Shown in pieces: positions 43,886-54,530 of a stretch of 64,000 nt of DNA. Each line of letters begins with the position of its first letter. Positions within the stretch are counted from its first letter, which is position 1. The notes below the pieces were generated by a model, which saw nothing but the letters and a program-made list of their open reading frames with translations, had not been told where the DNA came from and ran no database searches. The stretch comes from Theropithecus gelada. Its lineage: Eukaryota; Chordata; Mammalia; Primates; Cercopithecidae. The translations under genes were made by a program, and so were the position numbers. The stretch spans positions 83,209,578-83,273,577 of the forward strand of contig NC_037681.1 in the NCBI RefSeq assembly GCF_003255815.1, given 5' to 3'.

Positions 43886-44196
43886 TTATACTGGTTTCTT
43901 TTTTTTTTTTTGAGACGGAGTCTCGCTCTGTCGCCCAGGCTGGAGTGCAGTGGCGCGATCTCGGCTCACTGCAAGCTCCGCCTCCCGGGTTCATGCCATT
44001 CTCCTGCCTCAGCCTCCTGAGTAGCTGGAACTACAGGCGCCCGCCACTGCCCCGGCTAATTTTTTTTTGTATTTTTAGTAGAGACGGGGTTTCACCGTGG
44101 TCTCGATCTCCTGACCTTGTGATCCACCCGCCTCGGCCTCCCAAAGTGCTGGGATTATAGGCGTGAGCCACCGCGCCCGGCTTATACTGGTTTCTT
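43886..44196 (-). mobile_element. Young AluY with 12-bp deletion (Yd-like), 15-bp target duplications
   Basis: The Alu spans 43901-44181, antisense, with perfect TTATACTGGTTTCTT at 43886-43900 and 44182-44196. TTTCACCGTGGTCTCGATC lacks GTTAGCCAGGAT, the AluYd-type deletion. It is otherwise close to AluY. Confidence 0.97.
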
Positions 44197-44989
44197 AAGC
44201 AAAGTTTATGCTCTCTTCAAGAGTTTCATGCTCAAGTAAGAGAATTCTACCATGGACCCATACATGAAGTCAGGTGAAGAGAATCATGTGCTTTTCTGTC
44301 ATTAGGTCACAGAGAGAGATGAGGTAGCTGAGGGCAGGTCTAGCTGGCTGGGATGTAGTGAGGAACACATGTAAGGCTGGAGGGAAAAAAAGTACCAGAA
44401 GTGTTATCCTGGAAGAGGTCACAGGAAAGAAAATGTGAATACTAATTCAGAAGAAGAGATGAATGATTAGGAACCAAGACAGGGTGAAATCGAGGATGGC
44501 TGAGGAAACAGGTAAGCTGAGAATGAGAAGTAACTTTCTTGGAGTGAAAAGGTAGATGAACTCCAGGAAAGGCACCGATGTCTGTGGTGTTGTCCATTTG
44601 TGTGGGTGGGCCCAGATCCAAAACAGAATGTGCGTCATATCTGAAGGCTCCACTGTTGTTTTGTTCTGAAAGACATACAGCTTTTGGCTCTGGTACCAAT
44701 TAAATCCCTAAATTTTGTAATTGTTTTTGCAGTTCACACAAATCCATAAACAAAGTTAGGGTTCAAAATTCCTTGTTTAGGATTTGGGGGAGTCACAGTT
44801 TATTTCAGTTCTGCTCAACTTTTAATGGCAAATTCCCATAAAATATATTTTGTACAATTGACCTTGTCTGTTATATCCCTTTGTATATGTTCGTTTTATT
44901 TTTATTGCAAACTAACTCTGTGAATATGGATTTATGGAATATGTAGATAAATAATTTGTAAGGTAGAAAGTGAAAATCTCCAACTACTC
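44197..44989. other. No gene or clear repeat recognised
   Basis: Overlapping 68- and 85-codon minus frames (44442-44699) have no recognised motif. Confidence 0.45.
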
Positions 44990-46301
44990 ACATACACTCC
45001 ACACCCCACTACCAATTTACATACCCATTCTCAAAAGGTAGGCACCGTCAAAGTTTTGACATCTTTCTAGACTTTTTTCAAAGAACATTCAGGCACATAC
45101 GTTGTTTGTTTTCACAAAAATAAAATCATACTTTACATATTCATCCATAACTTTATACTTAATAATTCATCAGACTTACCTCTAATCTTTAAACCTCTAT
45201 AGAAGTTTTCATTTTATGACTATTTCAGCATCTGTTAAATCATTGCCCTATTGTTGGATATTTAGATTGTTTTACATTTTTAGTGATTACAAATAAAATT
45301 CCTTACACATATATCCTTACACATTTGTGCAAATATTTCTATAGGATGTAAATCTAAAACTACGAGTTTAAAATAATTTTGATAGTTATTGTCACATTGT
45401 AATAATAATTATTTGCCAGTTATTTGTCACTCCAAATTGCTTGTCCCAATTCACTCTGTACCAGAAGTCTATGAGTTCTGTTCCTGCATATTCTAGGCAA
45501 ACCTGGACTTTTTTGATGTTTAGTATTTGGTAATTTGACAGAGAAAGATGGAATCTCATTTTTAATTCGTATTTTCCTAATCGCCAGTGAAGCTGAACAT
45601 CTTTTCGTATGCTTATTAGGTATTAGTATTTTATTCTTTTGTGAACTACTTCTTCATATTCTTTGCCTTTGTTCCTACTGGGTGTTTGTCATTTATTTAT
45701 TTGTTTGTTTTTTTGTTTATATTCATTGGAGTTGTTTTATACCAGGTGTAGTAATACTTCTGTGATAAACATCTTTTACAGAAGTTTTATATCTTTATAT
45801 AGTCATCTGGACGTTTTTTCCTTTGTGGCTTCTGAATTTTGTCTTATTTAGGAAGACCTTTCCACCCCAAGATTGTAAAAAATATTTCCTGTATTTTATT
45901 CTAGAGTTTTTACAGTTTTGCCTTTTTACATTTAGCTACTTAATCCCTTGAATTTAGTTTTTAAAATGTGTTTTATGAAAAGAACTCAAATTTTTTTCTT
46001 CTAAATAAAAATCCATTCATCCCCAAACTATTAATTAGTCTATTCTTTCCACAATGCTTGAAGTGACATATTTTTCATATACTAAATACTGAATTTATTT
46101 GGCTCTGTTTCTGAACACTATTATATTTAATTGCTCTATTTCTGTACCAATACCACTATTTTGACTACAGCCTTATAGTAAGTTTTGATACCTGAGGAAT
46201 TCAGTTTCTTTATTTTTATTCTTGTAACTTGCTTCTAACTGTTGCTAATTTACTCATCCAAATAAACTTGAGAATTAGTTTGCCAAGTTTCATTAAAAAA
46301 A

Positions 46302-46528
46302 TTCAAGACCAGCCTGGCCAACATGGAGAAACTCCATCACTACTAAAAATACAAAAATTAGTCGGGCGTGGTGGCAGGTGCCTGTAATCCCAGCTGCTCT
46401 GGAGGCTGAAGCAGGAGAATCACTTAAACTGAGGAGGCGGAGGTTGCAGTGAGCCAAGATTGCGCCACTGCAATCCAACCTGGGCTACAAGAGTGAAACC
46501 CCTCAAATAAATAAATAAATAGGAGCTT
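46302..46528 (+). mobile_element. Alu, 5'-truncated, sense
   Basis: It starts at TTCAAGACCAGCCTGGCC and runs to a (AAAT)n tail. The first quarter of the left arm is missing. Confidence 0.94.
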
Positions 46529-46593
46529 TTGAATTTGAGGTGAGCTTTACAAATTGAACCCTGCCATTTATAATCATGACATGTTTTCCTCTT

Positions 46594-46756
46594 TATCTGG
46601 GTCTTTTTTTTTTTGGAAACAGAGTCTCGCTCTGTTTGCAGTGGTCTGATCACAGCTCATTGCAATTTCCGCTTCCTGGGTTCAGGAGTTCCTCCCATCT
46701 CAGCCTCCCTAGTAGCTGGGACTACAGGTGTGCACCACCACATATCTGGGTCTTTT
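46594..46756 (-). mobile_element. 5'-truncated Alu with 14-bp target duplications
   Basis: The Alu piece 46608-46742 is flanked by perfect TATCTGGGTCTTTT at 46594-46607 and 46743-46756. It carries the A-tail-side half and lacks about 15 bases around the CCCAGGCTGGAGTG segment. Confidence 0.95.
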
Positions 46757-47031
46757 AAAATAATTTCTAGAAAGTTTTATAGTTTCTTTTATCTCTTGCA
46801 TATTTTTGGGTAAGATTGTTCCATTGATAGTTTCATTGGTAATATAAATGCGATCTCTTTTCATTATTTCTTATTGGTTACTATTATTGTCTATTAGTAA
46901 TTTGTACATTAATATTACATGTCTCCTTACTGAAATCTCTTATTGGTTCTAATACTTTGTTGATCAATTCTTTTGTATCTTTTTTATTATACTTTAAGTT
47001 CTAGGGTACGTGTGCAGAACATGCAGGTTTG

Positions 47032-47432
47032 TTACATAGGTATACACATGCCATGGTGGTTAGCTGCACCCATCAACCCATCATCTACATTAGGTATTTC
47101 TCCTAATACTATCCTTCCACTAGCCCCCAACCCCCTGACAGGCCCCAGTGTGTGATGTTCCCCTTCCTGTGTCCATATATTCTCATTGTTCAACTCCCAC
47201 TTATGAGTGAGAACATGCAGTGTTTGGTTTTCTGTTCCTGTGTTAGTCTGCTCAGAATAATGGTTTCCAGCTTCATCCATGTCCCTGAAAAGGACATGAA
47301 CTCATCCTTTTTTATGGCTGCATAGTATTCCATCGTGTATATGTGCCACATTTTCTTTATCCATTCTATCATTGATGGGCATTTGGATTGGTTCCAAGGC
47401 TTTGCTATTGTGAACAGTGCCATGATAAACAT
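47032..47432 (-). pseudogene. L1 ORF2p C-terminal remnants in the chimeric L1
   Basis: Two overlapping minus frames of 80-82 codons hold the ORF2p end: KPWNQSKCPSMIEWIKKMWH, then EYYAAIKKDEFMSFSGTWMK and the 3'-terminal EQKTKHCMFSLISGS. A frame break separates them from upstream ORF2 sequence. There are no catalytic domains. Confidence 0.88.
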
Positions 47433-47723
47433 ACATGTCCATGTGTTTTTATAGTAGAATGATTTATAATCATTTGGGTATATACCCAGTAATGGGATTG
47501 CTGGGTCAAATGGTATTTCTAGTTCTACATCCTTGAGGAATCATCACACTGTCTTCCACAAGGTTGAACTAATTTACACTACCACCAACAGTGTAAAAGC
47601 ATTCTTTCTCCACATCCTCTCCAGCATCTGTTGTTTCCTGACTTTTAATGATCACCACTCGAACTGGCATGAGATGGTAACTCATTGTGGTTTTGATTTG
47701 CATTTCTCTAATTACCAGTGATG

Positions 47724-48049
47724 ATGAGCTTTTTTTCTTTTTTTTTTTTTTTTGAGACGGAGTCTCACTCTGTCGCCCAGGCTGGAGTTCAATGGCCGGA
47801 TCTCAGCTCACTGCAAGCTCTGCCTCCTGGGTTTATGCCATTCTCCTGCCTCAGCCTCCCAAGTAGCTGGGAGTACAGGCGCCCGCCACCTCACCCGGCT
47901 AGTTTTTTGTATTTTTTAGTAGAGACGGGGTTTCACTGTGTTAGCCAGGATGGTCTTGATCTCCTGACCTCGTGATCTGCCCGTCTTGGCCTCCCAAAGT
48001 GCTGGGATTACAGGCTTGAGCCACCGCGCCCGGCCATAAGCTTTTTTTC
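47724..48049 (-). mobile_element. Young AluY, cercopithecoid-like, inside the chimeric L1
   Basis: Alu 47738-48035 with ATGAGCTTTTTTTC / ATAAGCTTTTTTTC target copies at 47724-47737 and 48036-48049. It has GGCCGGATCTCAGCTCACTG and ACAGGCTTGAGCC variants, so it inserted after the L1 did. Confidence 0.96.
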
Positions 48050-48202
48050 ATATGTTTGTTGGCTGCATAAATGTCTTTTGAGAAGTGTCTGTTCATATTC
48101 TTTGCCCACCTTTTGGTGGGGTTGTTTGTTTTTTTCTTGTAAATTTGTTTAAGTTCTTTGTAGATTCTGGATATTATTTGTTTAAGTTCTTTGTAGATTC
48201 TG

Positions 48203-49085
48203 CTGAAGCTGCGCCCACAGCTGCCCCTTTCCTCAGGTGCTCTGTCCCAGGGAGATGGAGGTTTTATCTGCAAGCCCCTGACTGGGGCTGCTGTCTTTTT
48301 TTCAGTGTTACCCTGCCCAGCGAATAGGAATCTAGAGAGGTAGTCTGGCTACAGTGGCTTTGCTGAGCTGCGGAGGGCTCTACCAAGTTGGAACTTCCCA
48401 GGGGCTTTGTTTACACTGTAAGAAGAAAACTGCCTACGCAAGCCTCAGTAATGGTGGACGCCCCTCCCACCACCAAGCTTGAGCATGCCAGCTTGACTTC
48501 AGACTGCTGTGCTGACAGTGAGAATTTCAAGCCAGTGGATCTTAGCTTGCTGGGCCTGTGGGGGTAGGATCCACTGAGCTAGACCACTTGGCTCCCTGGC
48601 TTCATCCTCCTTCCAGGGTAGTGAAGAGTTCTTTATTGCTGGCATTCCAGGTGCCACTGAGGTATGAAAAAAAAAAAAACAACTCCTGCAGCTAGCTCAG
48701 CATCTGCCCATATGGCCTCCCAGTTTTGTGCTTGAAACCCAGGGCCCTGGTGGCATAGGCACCCAAGGGAATCTCCTGGTCTGTGGGTGGTGAAGACTGT
48801 GGGAAAAGCATAGTATCTGGGCCAGAGTGTACCATTCCACACGGCACAGTCCCTTACGGTTTCCCTTGGCTAGTGGAGGGAGTTCCCTGACCCCTTGCGC
48901 TTTCCAGGTGAGGCGACGCCCACCCTGCTTTGGCTTGCCCTCCATGGGCTGCACGCACTATCTAACCAGTCCCAGTGACACGAGCCGGGTACTTCAGTTG
49001 GAAATGCAGAAATCATCTGCCTTCTGTGTTGATCTCTCTAGGAGCTACAGACTGGAGCTGTTCCTATTCAGCCATCTTGCCAGTC
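48203..49085 (-). promoter_or_regulatory. L1P 5' UTR (internal promoter region) of the chimeric L1
   Basis: About 880 bp, GC-rich, with antisense text AAGCCAGTGGATCTTAGCTTG, AGCTAGACCACTTGGCTCC and CCCAGGGCCCTGGTGG. In intact L1s this region drives sense transcription and contains an antisense promoter. Here any sense transcript would run leftward into the truncated body. Whether it is active cannot be judged from sequence. Confidence 0.8.
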
Positions 49086-49455
49086 TCTAAACATAACATC
49101 TGTATCTTTTTTTAGATATATAATCATAGCAGTTTGTTTCCTCTATTCTAATATTCCCTCTCTTTTTATGTATTAACTGTCTGCAGAGAAGAGAGAATTA
49201 TTTTTCTTTGCTTCATTAGTTAGGGTTTCTAGGACATTGTTGAAAAATATTAAGATGATGCATTTTTGTCCTATACCTGACTCAAACAGGAATATCTGTC
49301 TAGTGCTTTAAGATTTAATATAAAGTTTGCTATAGACATCAGATACATACTCTTTATCAAATTAAGCAAGTTTTATTCTCTTCATAGCTTATGGAAATTT
49401 TTTCAAGAATTGGTGTTCCCTTTTCTGAATCTATCAAAAGGAGTAAATGACCTGT

Positions 49456-49458
49456 TTG

Positions 49459-49509
<51 letters not shown>

Positions 49510-49513
49510 TTTT
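49456..49513. repeat. (TTTA)n microsatellite at an Alu tail
   Basis: About 14 TTTA units, fused to the tail of the adjacent antisense Alu. Confidence 0.96.
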
Positions 49514-49826
49514 AGACAGAGTTTTGCTCCTGTTGCCCAGGCGGGAGTGCAATGGCTGGATCTCAGTTCACTGCAACCTCCGCCTCCCAGGTTCAAGTGA
49601 TTCTCCTGCCTAAGCACCGCCCTGCCTCACCCCACCCCACCCTACCCCACCTCGAATAGCTGGGATTACAGGTGCACACCACCATGCCCGGCTAATTTAA
49701 TTGTATTTTTAGTAGAGATGGGATTTCACTATGTTAGCCTGGTCTTGAACTCCTGACCTCAGGTGATTCACTGGCCTTGGCCTCCCAAAGTGCTGGGATT
49801 ACAGGCATGAGCCACCACACCTGGCC
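49514..49826 (-). mobile_element. Alu with C-rich insertion, antisense
   Basis: A complete Alu, except that a CCCCA/CCCTA-type tract (about 49613-49652) replaces the normal AGCCTCCCGAG segment between CTCCTGCCT and AATAGCTGGG. Confidence 0.95.
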
Positions 49827-50310
49827 TATATTAAGATATTGAATTAAAGTATTAAATGTTCTGATGTTGAACCATTCTTCCATTTCTAAATTCTATTTGA
49901 TGATGATGTATTGTTTTTTCATATACTGCTATATTTAGATTTACTAATATTCAATTTAGATTCTTTGTATCTATATTCATGAATGAGACAGGGCTACAGT
50001 TTCTTCTTTGTTTTCTTTTCTTTTAGTTTTGTTTGTTTTTAGTCTAAATATTATGTTAACCTCATAGAAGGGATTTGACAGATTTCTATCTCTTTCTAGT
50101 CTCCAAACCAGTTTAAATAACATAAGAAGTTTCTCAAATCTTCAAGGTTTGAGAAAATTTTCCCACAAAATCACCTAGACCTGGAACTTTGCAGGGAAGA
50201 ATATGTTTGACTAACTTAAAAAGAAAAAACCTAAGAATATTGATCTATTTTTTTTTTTTACCTTTTCTTGTGTATAATTTGACAGTTTTATATTTTATTA
50301 AAAATTCTTC

Positions 50311-50610
50311 AAGCTGAGCATGGTGACTCATGCCTGTAATCCCAGCACTTTGGGAGGCCAAGGCGGGTGGATCACCTGAGGTCAGGAGTTCAAGACCACT
50401 CTAGGCAACAAAGTGAGACCTCATCTCTACGAAACTAACACAAGTTAGCAAGCTGTGGTAGCATGCACTTATGGTCCCAACTACATGGAAGGCTGAGGCA
50501 GGACGATCCCTAGGAGGTTGAGGCTGTGGTGAGCTGTGATTGTACTTACCACTGCACATGGGCTTGGATGACAGAGTCAGACCCTGTCTCAGAAAAAAAA
50601 CAAACAAACA
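50311..50610 (+). mobile_element. AluJ-like, sense
   Basis: AAGCTGAGCATGGTGACTCA to a (CAAA)n tail. High divergence (CTAGGCAACAAAGTGAGACC) indicates an old copy. Confidence 0.94.
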
Positions 50611-50999
50611 AGAAAACCTTCTATTTCATCTAGTTTCTCAATATATTGTTATAAAGTTGTATATACTATTCTAATATTTTTCACATCTCCTGACTATAGT
50701 TATGCCACTATTCTATTATCAGTGCTGATATTGTGCTTTCTTTTTTATTAGAATTAGTAGAGGTTTGTTTATTAAATTGCTCTTTTTAAAGAACCAGTTA
50801 TTTGGTCCCTAATTTTATTTATATCAAATTTCTATCTTTATTTTCTTCTTTCTAATTTTGTTTTTTTTTCCCCCGTTTTCTCATATTGAATGTTCTGTTC
50901 ATCTATGTTCAGACTTTTTCTTTCCAATAAATGCATTTTAAAGACTATATATACTACTGAGTAACATTTTGGCCATATCCTATAGCTTTTTTCTTCTTA

Positions 51000-51190
51000 T
51001 CTACCTTATGGAAGTATAATTTACATGGCATAAAACTCATTCTAAGTGGAAAATTCAGTTATTTACAGTAATTATTCTAATAAATTTATAGAGTTGTACA
51101 ACCATCATCATAATCTAATTTTAGACCGTTTCCATCAAACTAAAAGGAAAACTCCTACCCTTTTGCAATCACTAGTCATTTCCAAGTACT
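51000..51190 (-). mobile_element. L1M 3'-UTR fragment, antisense
   Basis: TATGGAAGTATAATTTACATGGC, TAGAGTTGTACAACCATCATC and AAACTCCTACCCTTTTGCAATCACTAG are antisense L1 3'-UTR words. Confidence 0.8.
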
Positions 51191-51330
51191 TGGTCATTTT
51201 TTAAAACACAGGTGTTCAAATTCCACTGCAATGTAAATCAAGATGTGTAAGGCTATAGTTTTCACCTGTGTATGTTCTAAAAGATCCTCAGGTGATTAAA
51301 CTTTGACCCAGGTTTGAGAACCACCTTGAT
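51191..51330. mobile_element. Possible MER5-like hAT MITE fragment
   Basis: GATCCTCAGGTGATTAAAC followed by GGTTTGAGAACCACC is the MER5-type terminus. The rest is diverged. Confidence 0.5.
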
Positions 51331-52084
51331 CAGGCAGAAACAATTTAAACTGCTTGGCGAGAGAGGAATTAAGGAGAGCTACGAAGTTAAATAATTCATT
51401 GCAACACAGTTTAAGGAATCAGAAATTCTTGAAATTACCTTGGTAACACAGGATCCTTGAGTCCAGGGATTGAAGCATTTCATTTGTATATTTCTCACAA
51501 AGCCAAGTACAGTGATTTACATAAAGATGATGCTTCAAATATGTTTTAAATATAGAGTAGACTTTATTATATATAGATGTCAAAACTACACAGATTATTC
51601 CCTAAAAGTTATTTTTTTGACTTAACATTAAAACTTATTTAGAAAACTGTTTTTTTCTATAGTCTTAAAGTTTATTAAGTCTAACATAACAAAATATCAT
51701 AAGTACTGTACTTCCTAAACCAACACATTTCCTATTAGAAAAAGCCAAATAAGTTCATTACAATTAATACTATATTGCAAACCCTGAACAATAATTAACC
51801 ACAGATTGTTAATTGCTATTAATATAAAATGCATTGGATTTAATTCACTAGCAAAAGTATTATCTGTATATTATAAAGTGAGCAACTGTTATTCTTTGGA
51901 TGATTATTCAGCAGGAAGTGTCTTTTTTAAAAAGTATTTTAATATATTAGTACCTCAATAATATTAAAGCAGCACACTGACAGTTTAGTTTCAATATTCC
52001 ATTTGAATTAAACATTTGACCTCTTTGAATTATCTGAAATTTTCAAATTAGAAATTGATTTGCAATTTTGCCATTTATAGATTT
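51331..52084. other. No gene or clear repeat recognised
   Basis: AT-rich unique-looking DNA with no notable frame. Confidence 0.45.
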
Positions 52085-52296
52085 AGTATAACAACTCTAA
52101 AGTTTTTTCATTGTGGTCAAAACCACAAAATTTACCATCTTAACCATTTTGAGTGTACGGTTCATTAGTGTTAACTATATGTATGTTGTTATATAACAGA
52201 TCTCCGGAACTTTTTTGTCTTGTAAAACTGAAAATCTACATCCTTTGAACAATAACTCCCCTTTTCTCCCTCCGCTAGCCCCTAGCAATCACCATT

Positions 52297-52622
52297 CTAC
52301 TTTCTGTTTTCTTTTTTTTTTTTTTTTGAGACAAAGTCTCACTCTCTCATCCAGGCTGGAGTCCAGTGGCACAAACACGACTCACTGCAACCTCAACCTC
52401 CCAGCCTCAAGCAATCCTTATGCCTCAGTTTCCAGAGTAGCTGGGACTACAGGCACATGCCACCATGCCCAGCTGATTTTTAAATTTTTGGTAGAGTCAA
52501 GTCTGGCTGGGTTGTCCAGGTTAGTCTTGAACTCCTTAGGCTCAAGTAGTCCTTCCACCTCAGCCTCCCAAAATGCTGGGATTAAAAGTATAAGCCACCC
52601 TGCCTGACCTACTTTGTGTTTT
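52297..52622 (-). mobile_element. Alu (S-like), antisense, 14-bp target duplications
   Basis: Alu 52311-52608 flanked by CTACTTTCTGTTTT (52297-52310) and CTACTTTGTGTTTT (52609-52622). It was inserted in the L1M 3' UTR, whose text resumes exactly after it. Confidence 0.95.
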
Positions 52623-53302
52623 TGAGAACTTGACTATTTCAGATATCTCATATAAGCAGAATCACTCAGTATTTGTCTTTTTGTGATTGATGTATTTCAG
52701 TTAGCATGATGTCCTCAAGGTTCTTCCATGTTATTACATTTGGCAGGATTTCCTTCTTTTTATAGCTGAATAATATTCCATTGTATATATGTACCACATT
52801 TCCTTTATCCATTCATCTATTGATGAACATTTAGGTTGCTTCCACCTTTTAGCTACCGTGAATAATGCTGCAATGAACATTGGTGATTGTTTCCTATGCT
52901 GTGTAGAATTTTTGAGTTTGATGTTGTTTCTTTTGTAGATTTTTGCTTTTGTTGTCCGTGCTTTCAGTATCATATTCAAGAAATCACTGCCAAATCCAAT
53001 GCCATGAAGATTTGTCTATGTATTTTCTTCTAGGAGTTTTATAGTTTTGGGCCTTACATTTAACATTTTAATGCATTTTGAGTTAATGTTTTTATATGAT
53101 GTAAGACAAAGGTCTAGCTTCCTTCTTTTGCATGTAGATATAGTTTTTTCCAGCACCATTTGCTGAAGGAACTATCTTTTCCCACCTTGGCACCTTTGTC
53201 AAAGATTATCTGACCATATATGTGAATGTTATTTTTAGGTTTTCTATTCTGTTCCATTGGTCTGTATGTCTATCCTTATGCATGTACCAGACTGTTATGA
53301 TT

Positions 53303-53775
53303 ACTGTATGTAGGAGATGGGTGGGAGTGGTGGGAGAAGCTATAGGGAAAGGAGCAGGCCTTCTGAAAGGTCTAGAAGGCTCTGCATAGCTCCAGGGGAA
53401 AATAAGCTGAAGGTAGCTGTTCTCTTACCCTGAGGTAGAGGGCAAGGAGTAGGTACAAGAAAGTGTAGGGGAATGTATCATAAACAGGCTTGTTTACCTA
53501 TGTTGTCCAGAAACCAAGCTGTGATAATCAGCCATGACCTGTTCCCCAAAAGGGGAGCAATAATGTTAATTACCTGCAGATTGTGTTTGCTCTAGGCTTT
53601 CAGCATTGTGTCTGTACTGAATAAAAGCAAGAAGCTCCAGCTGTTCGAGGCTGCTCTCCTCTGCAGCCACTAGAGCTGGCAGCCCCCTAGCTGTTCTTTC
53701 ACTGCATACCTGTGTCTGAGTACTCCTTTCATCCATTGCTCAACCAGGGTCTATGGGACAGACCTGGCAACTGTA
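53303..53775 (+). mobile_element. Solo LTR, class II ERV-like, with 6-bp target duplication
   Basis: A 461-bp insertion (53309-53769) begins TGTAGGAGATGGG and ends AGACCTGGCA, so it has TG...CA termini. ACTGTA lies immediately on both sides (53303-53308, 53770-53775). The L1M host resumes in phase after it. AATAAA at 53620-53625 fixes the plus orientation. The TG/CA ends and 6-bp duplication fit ERVK/HML-type (class II) retroviruses. The subfamily was not assigned. No internal viral sequence is attached, so it is a recombined solo LTR. Confidence 0.9.
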
Positions 53776-54530
53776 GCTTTGTAATATGGTTTGAAATCAT
53801 GAAGTCTGAGACACTCAACTTTGTTTTTCTTATTCAAGATTATTTTGGCTTTTCAAGGTCCTTTGAGGTTCCATATGAATTGTAGGATTTTTCTATTTCT
53901 GCCAAAAAAAAAAAAATGTCATTGGGATTTTAAAAGGGATTGCATTTAATCTTGTGAATCTTGTGCATTGTAGATCTCCCATGTTTGTGTAGTACAAATA
54001 TTTTAACAATATTGTCTTCCACTCCATGAACCAAATGTCTCTGTTTATTTGTGTTTTCTTTAATTACTTTCAGCAATGTTTTGCAGCTTTTAGTGTATAA
54101 GTCTTTTGCCTACTTTGTTAAGTTTATTCCTATTTTATTCTTTTTGATGCTATTATAAATGGGATTGTTTTCTTAATCTCCTTTAAAATTAGTCATTGTT
54201 AGTGTATAGAAATACAACTGGTTTTTGTGTGTTTATTTTGTTTCCTATAACTTTGCTGAATTCAATTATTTTTGTTCTAACAGTTTTTTGTTTTTTTTTT
54301 TTTTTTTGGTGAAATCTTCAGGGTTTTTACATACAAGATCATGTTATATGTAACAGATAATTTTACTTCTTCCTTTCCTGTTTGAATGCCTTTTATTTCT
54401 TTTTCTTGCTTGATTGCTTCAGCAAGGATTTCAGTACTATGTTGAATGTAAGTGGTAAGAGTGAACATCCTTGTCTTATTCCTTAGAGGAAAAACTTTCA
54501 GTTTTTCACCATTTAGCTCTAAAGTTTTAT

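Larger units (their letters stand above)
46986..49100 (-). mobile_element. Chimeric L1P: 5' UTR joined directly to the ORF2 tail/3' UTR
   Basis: Read on the minus strand, the element starts with an L1P 5' UTR (about 49085 to 48203; antisense text ACTGGAGCTGTTCCTATTCAGCC at its start). It then jumps to the last part of ORF2 and a complete 3' UTR (48202 to 46986). ORF1 and most of ORF2 are absent. TGTATCTTTTTT at 46974-46985 and 49101-49112 is a candidate target duplication, so both ends are original and the loss is internal. The junction carries a 26-bp direct repeat (48144-48169 and 48177-48202). A young Alu lies inside at 47738-48035. Confidence 0.93.
44990..50985 (-). mobile_element. Ancient L1M, antisense, in pieces
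   Basis: Between later insertions, T-rich plus-strand text reads as decayed antisense L1: CAGCATCTGTTAAATCATTGCC with a later CAAATATTTCTATAGGATG, GCCAGTGAAGCTGAACATC, CACTATTTTGACTACAGCC, AATATTAAGATGATGCATTTTTG, AAAGAACCAGTTATTTGGTCC. The host is interrupted by Alus at 46302, 46608, 49514 and 50311 and by the chimeric L1 at 46986-49100. Some parts are too diverged to align by eye, so there may be more than one L1M copy. Confidence 0.75.
52085..54530 (-). mobile_element. Old L1M, antisense, interrupted by an Alu and an LTR
   Basis: It runs from the antisense 3' UTR (CCATCTTAACCATTTTGAG, AACAATAACTCCCCTTTTC) through AATATTCCATTGTATATATG and GGTCTGTATGTCTATCCTTATG. After the LTR it continues with ATATGGTTTGAAATCATGAAG and AGGATTTCAGTACTATGTTG. 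The frames at 52734-52979 and 54277-54591 are ORF2 debris on the minus strand. No domain is intact. Confidence 0.92.
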
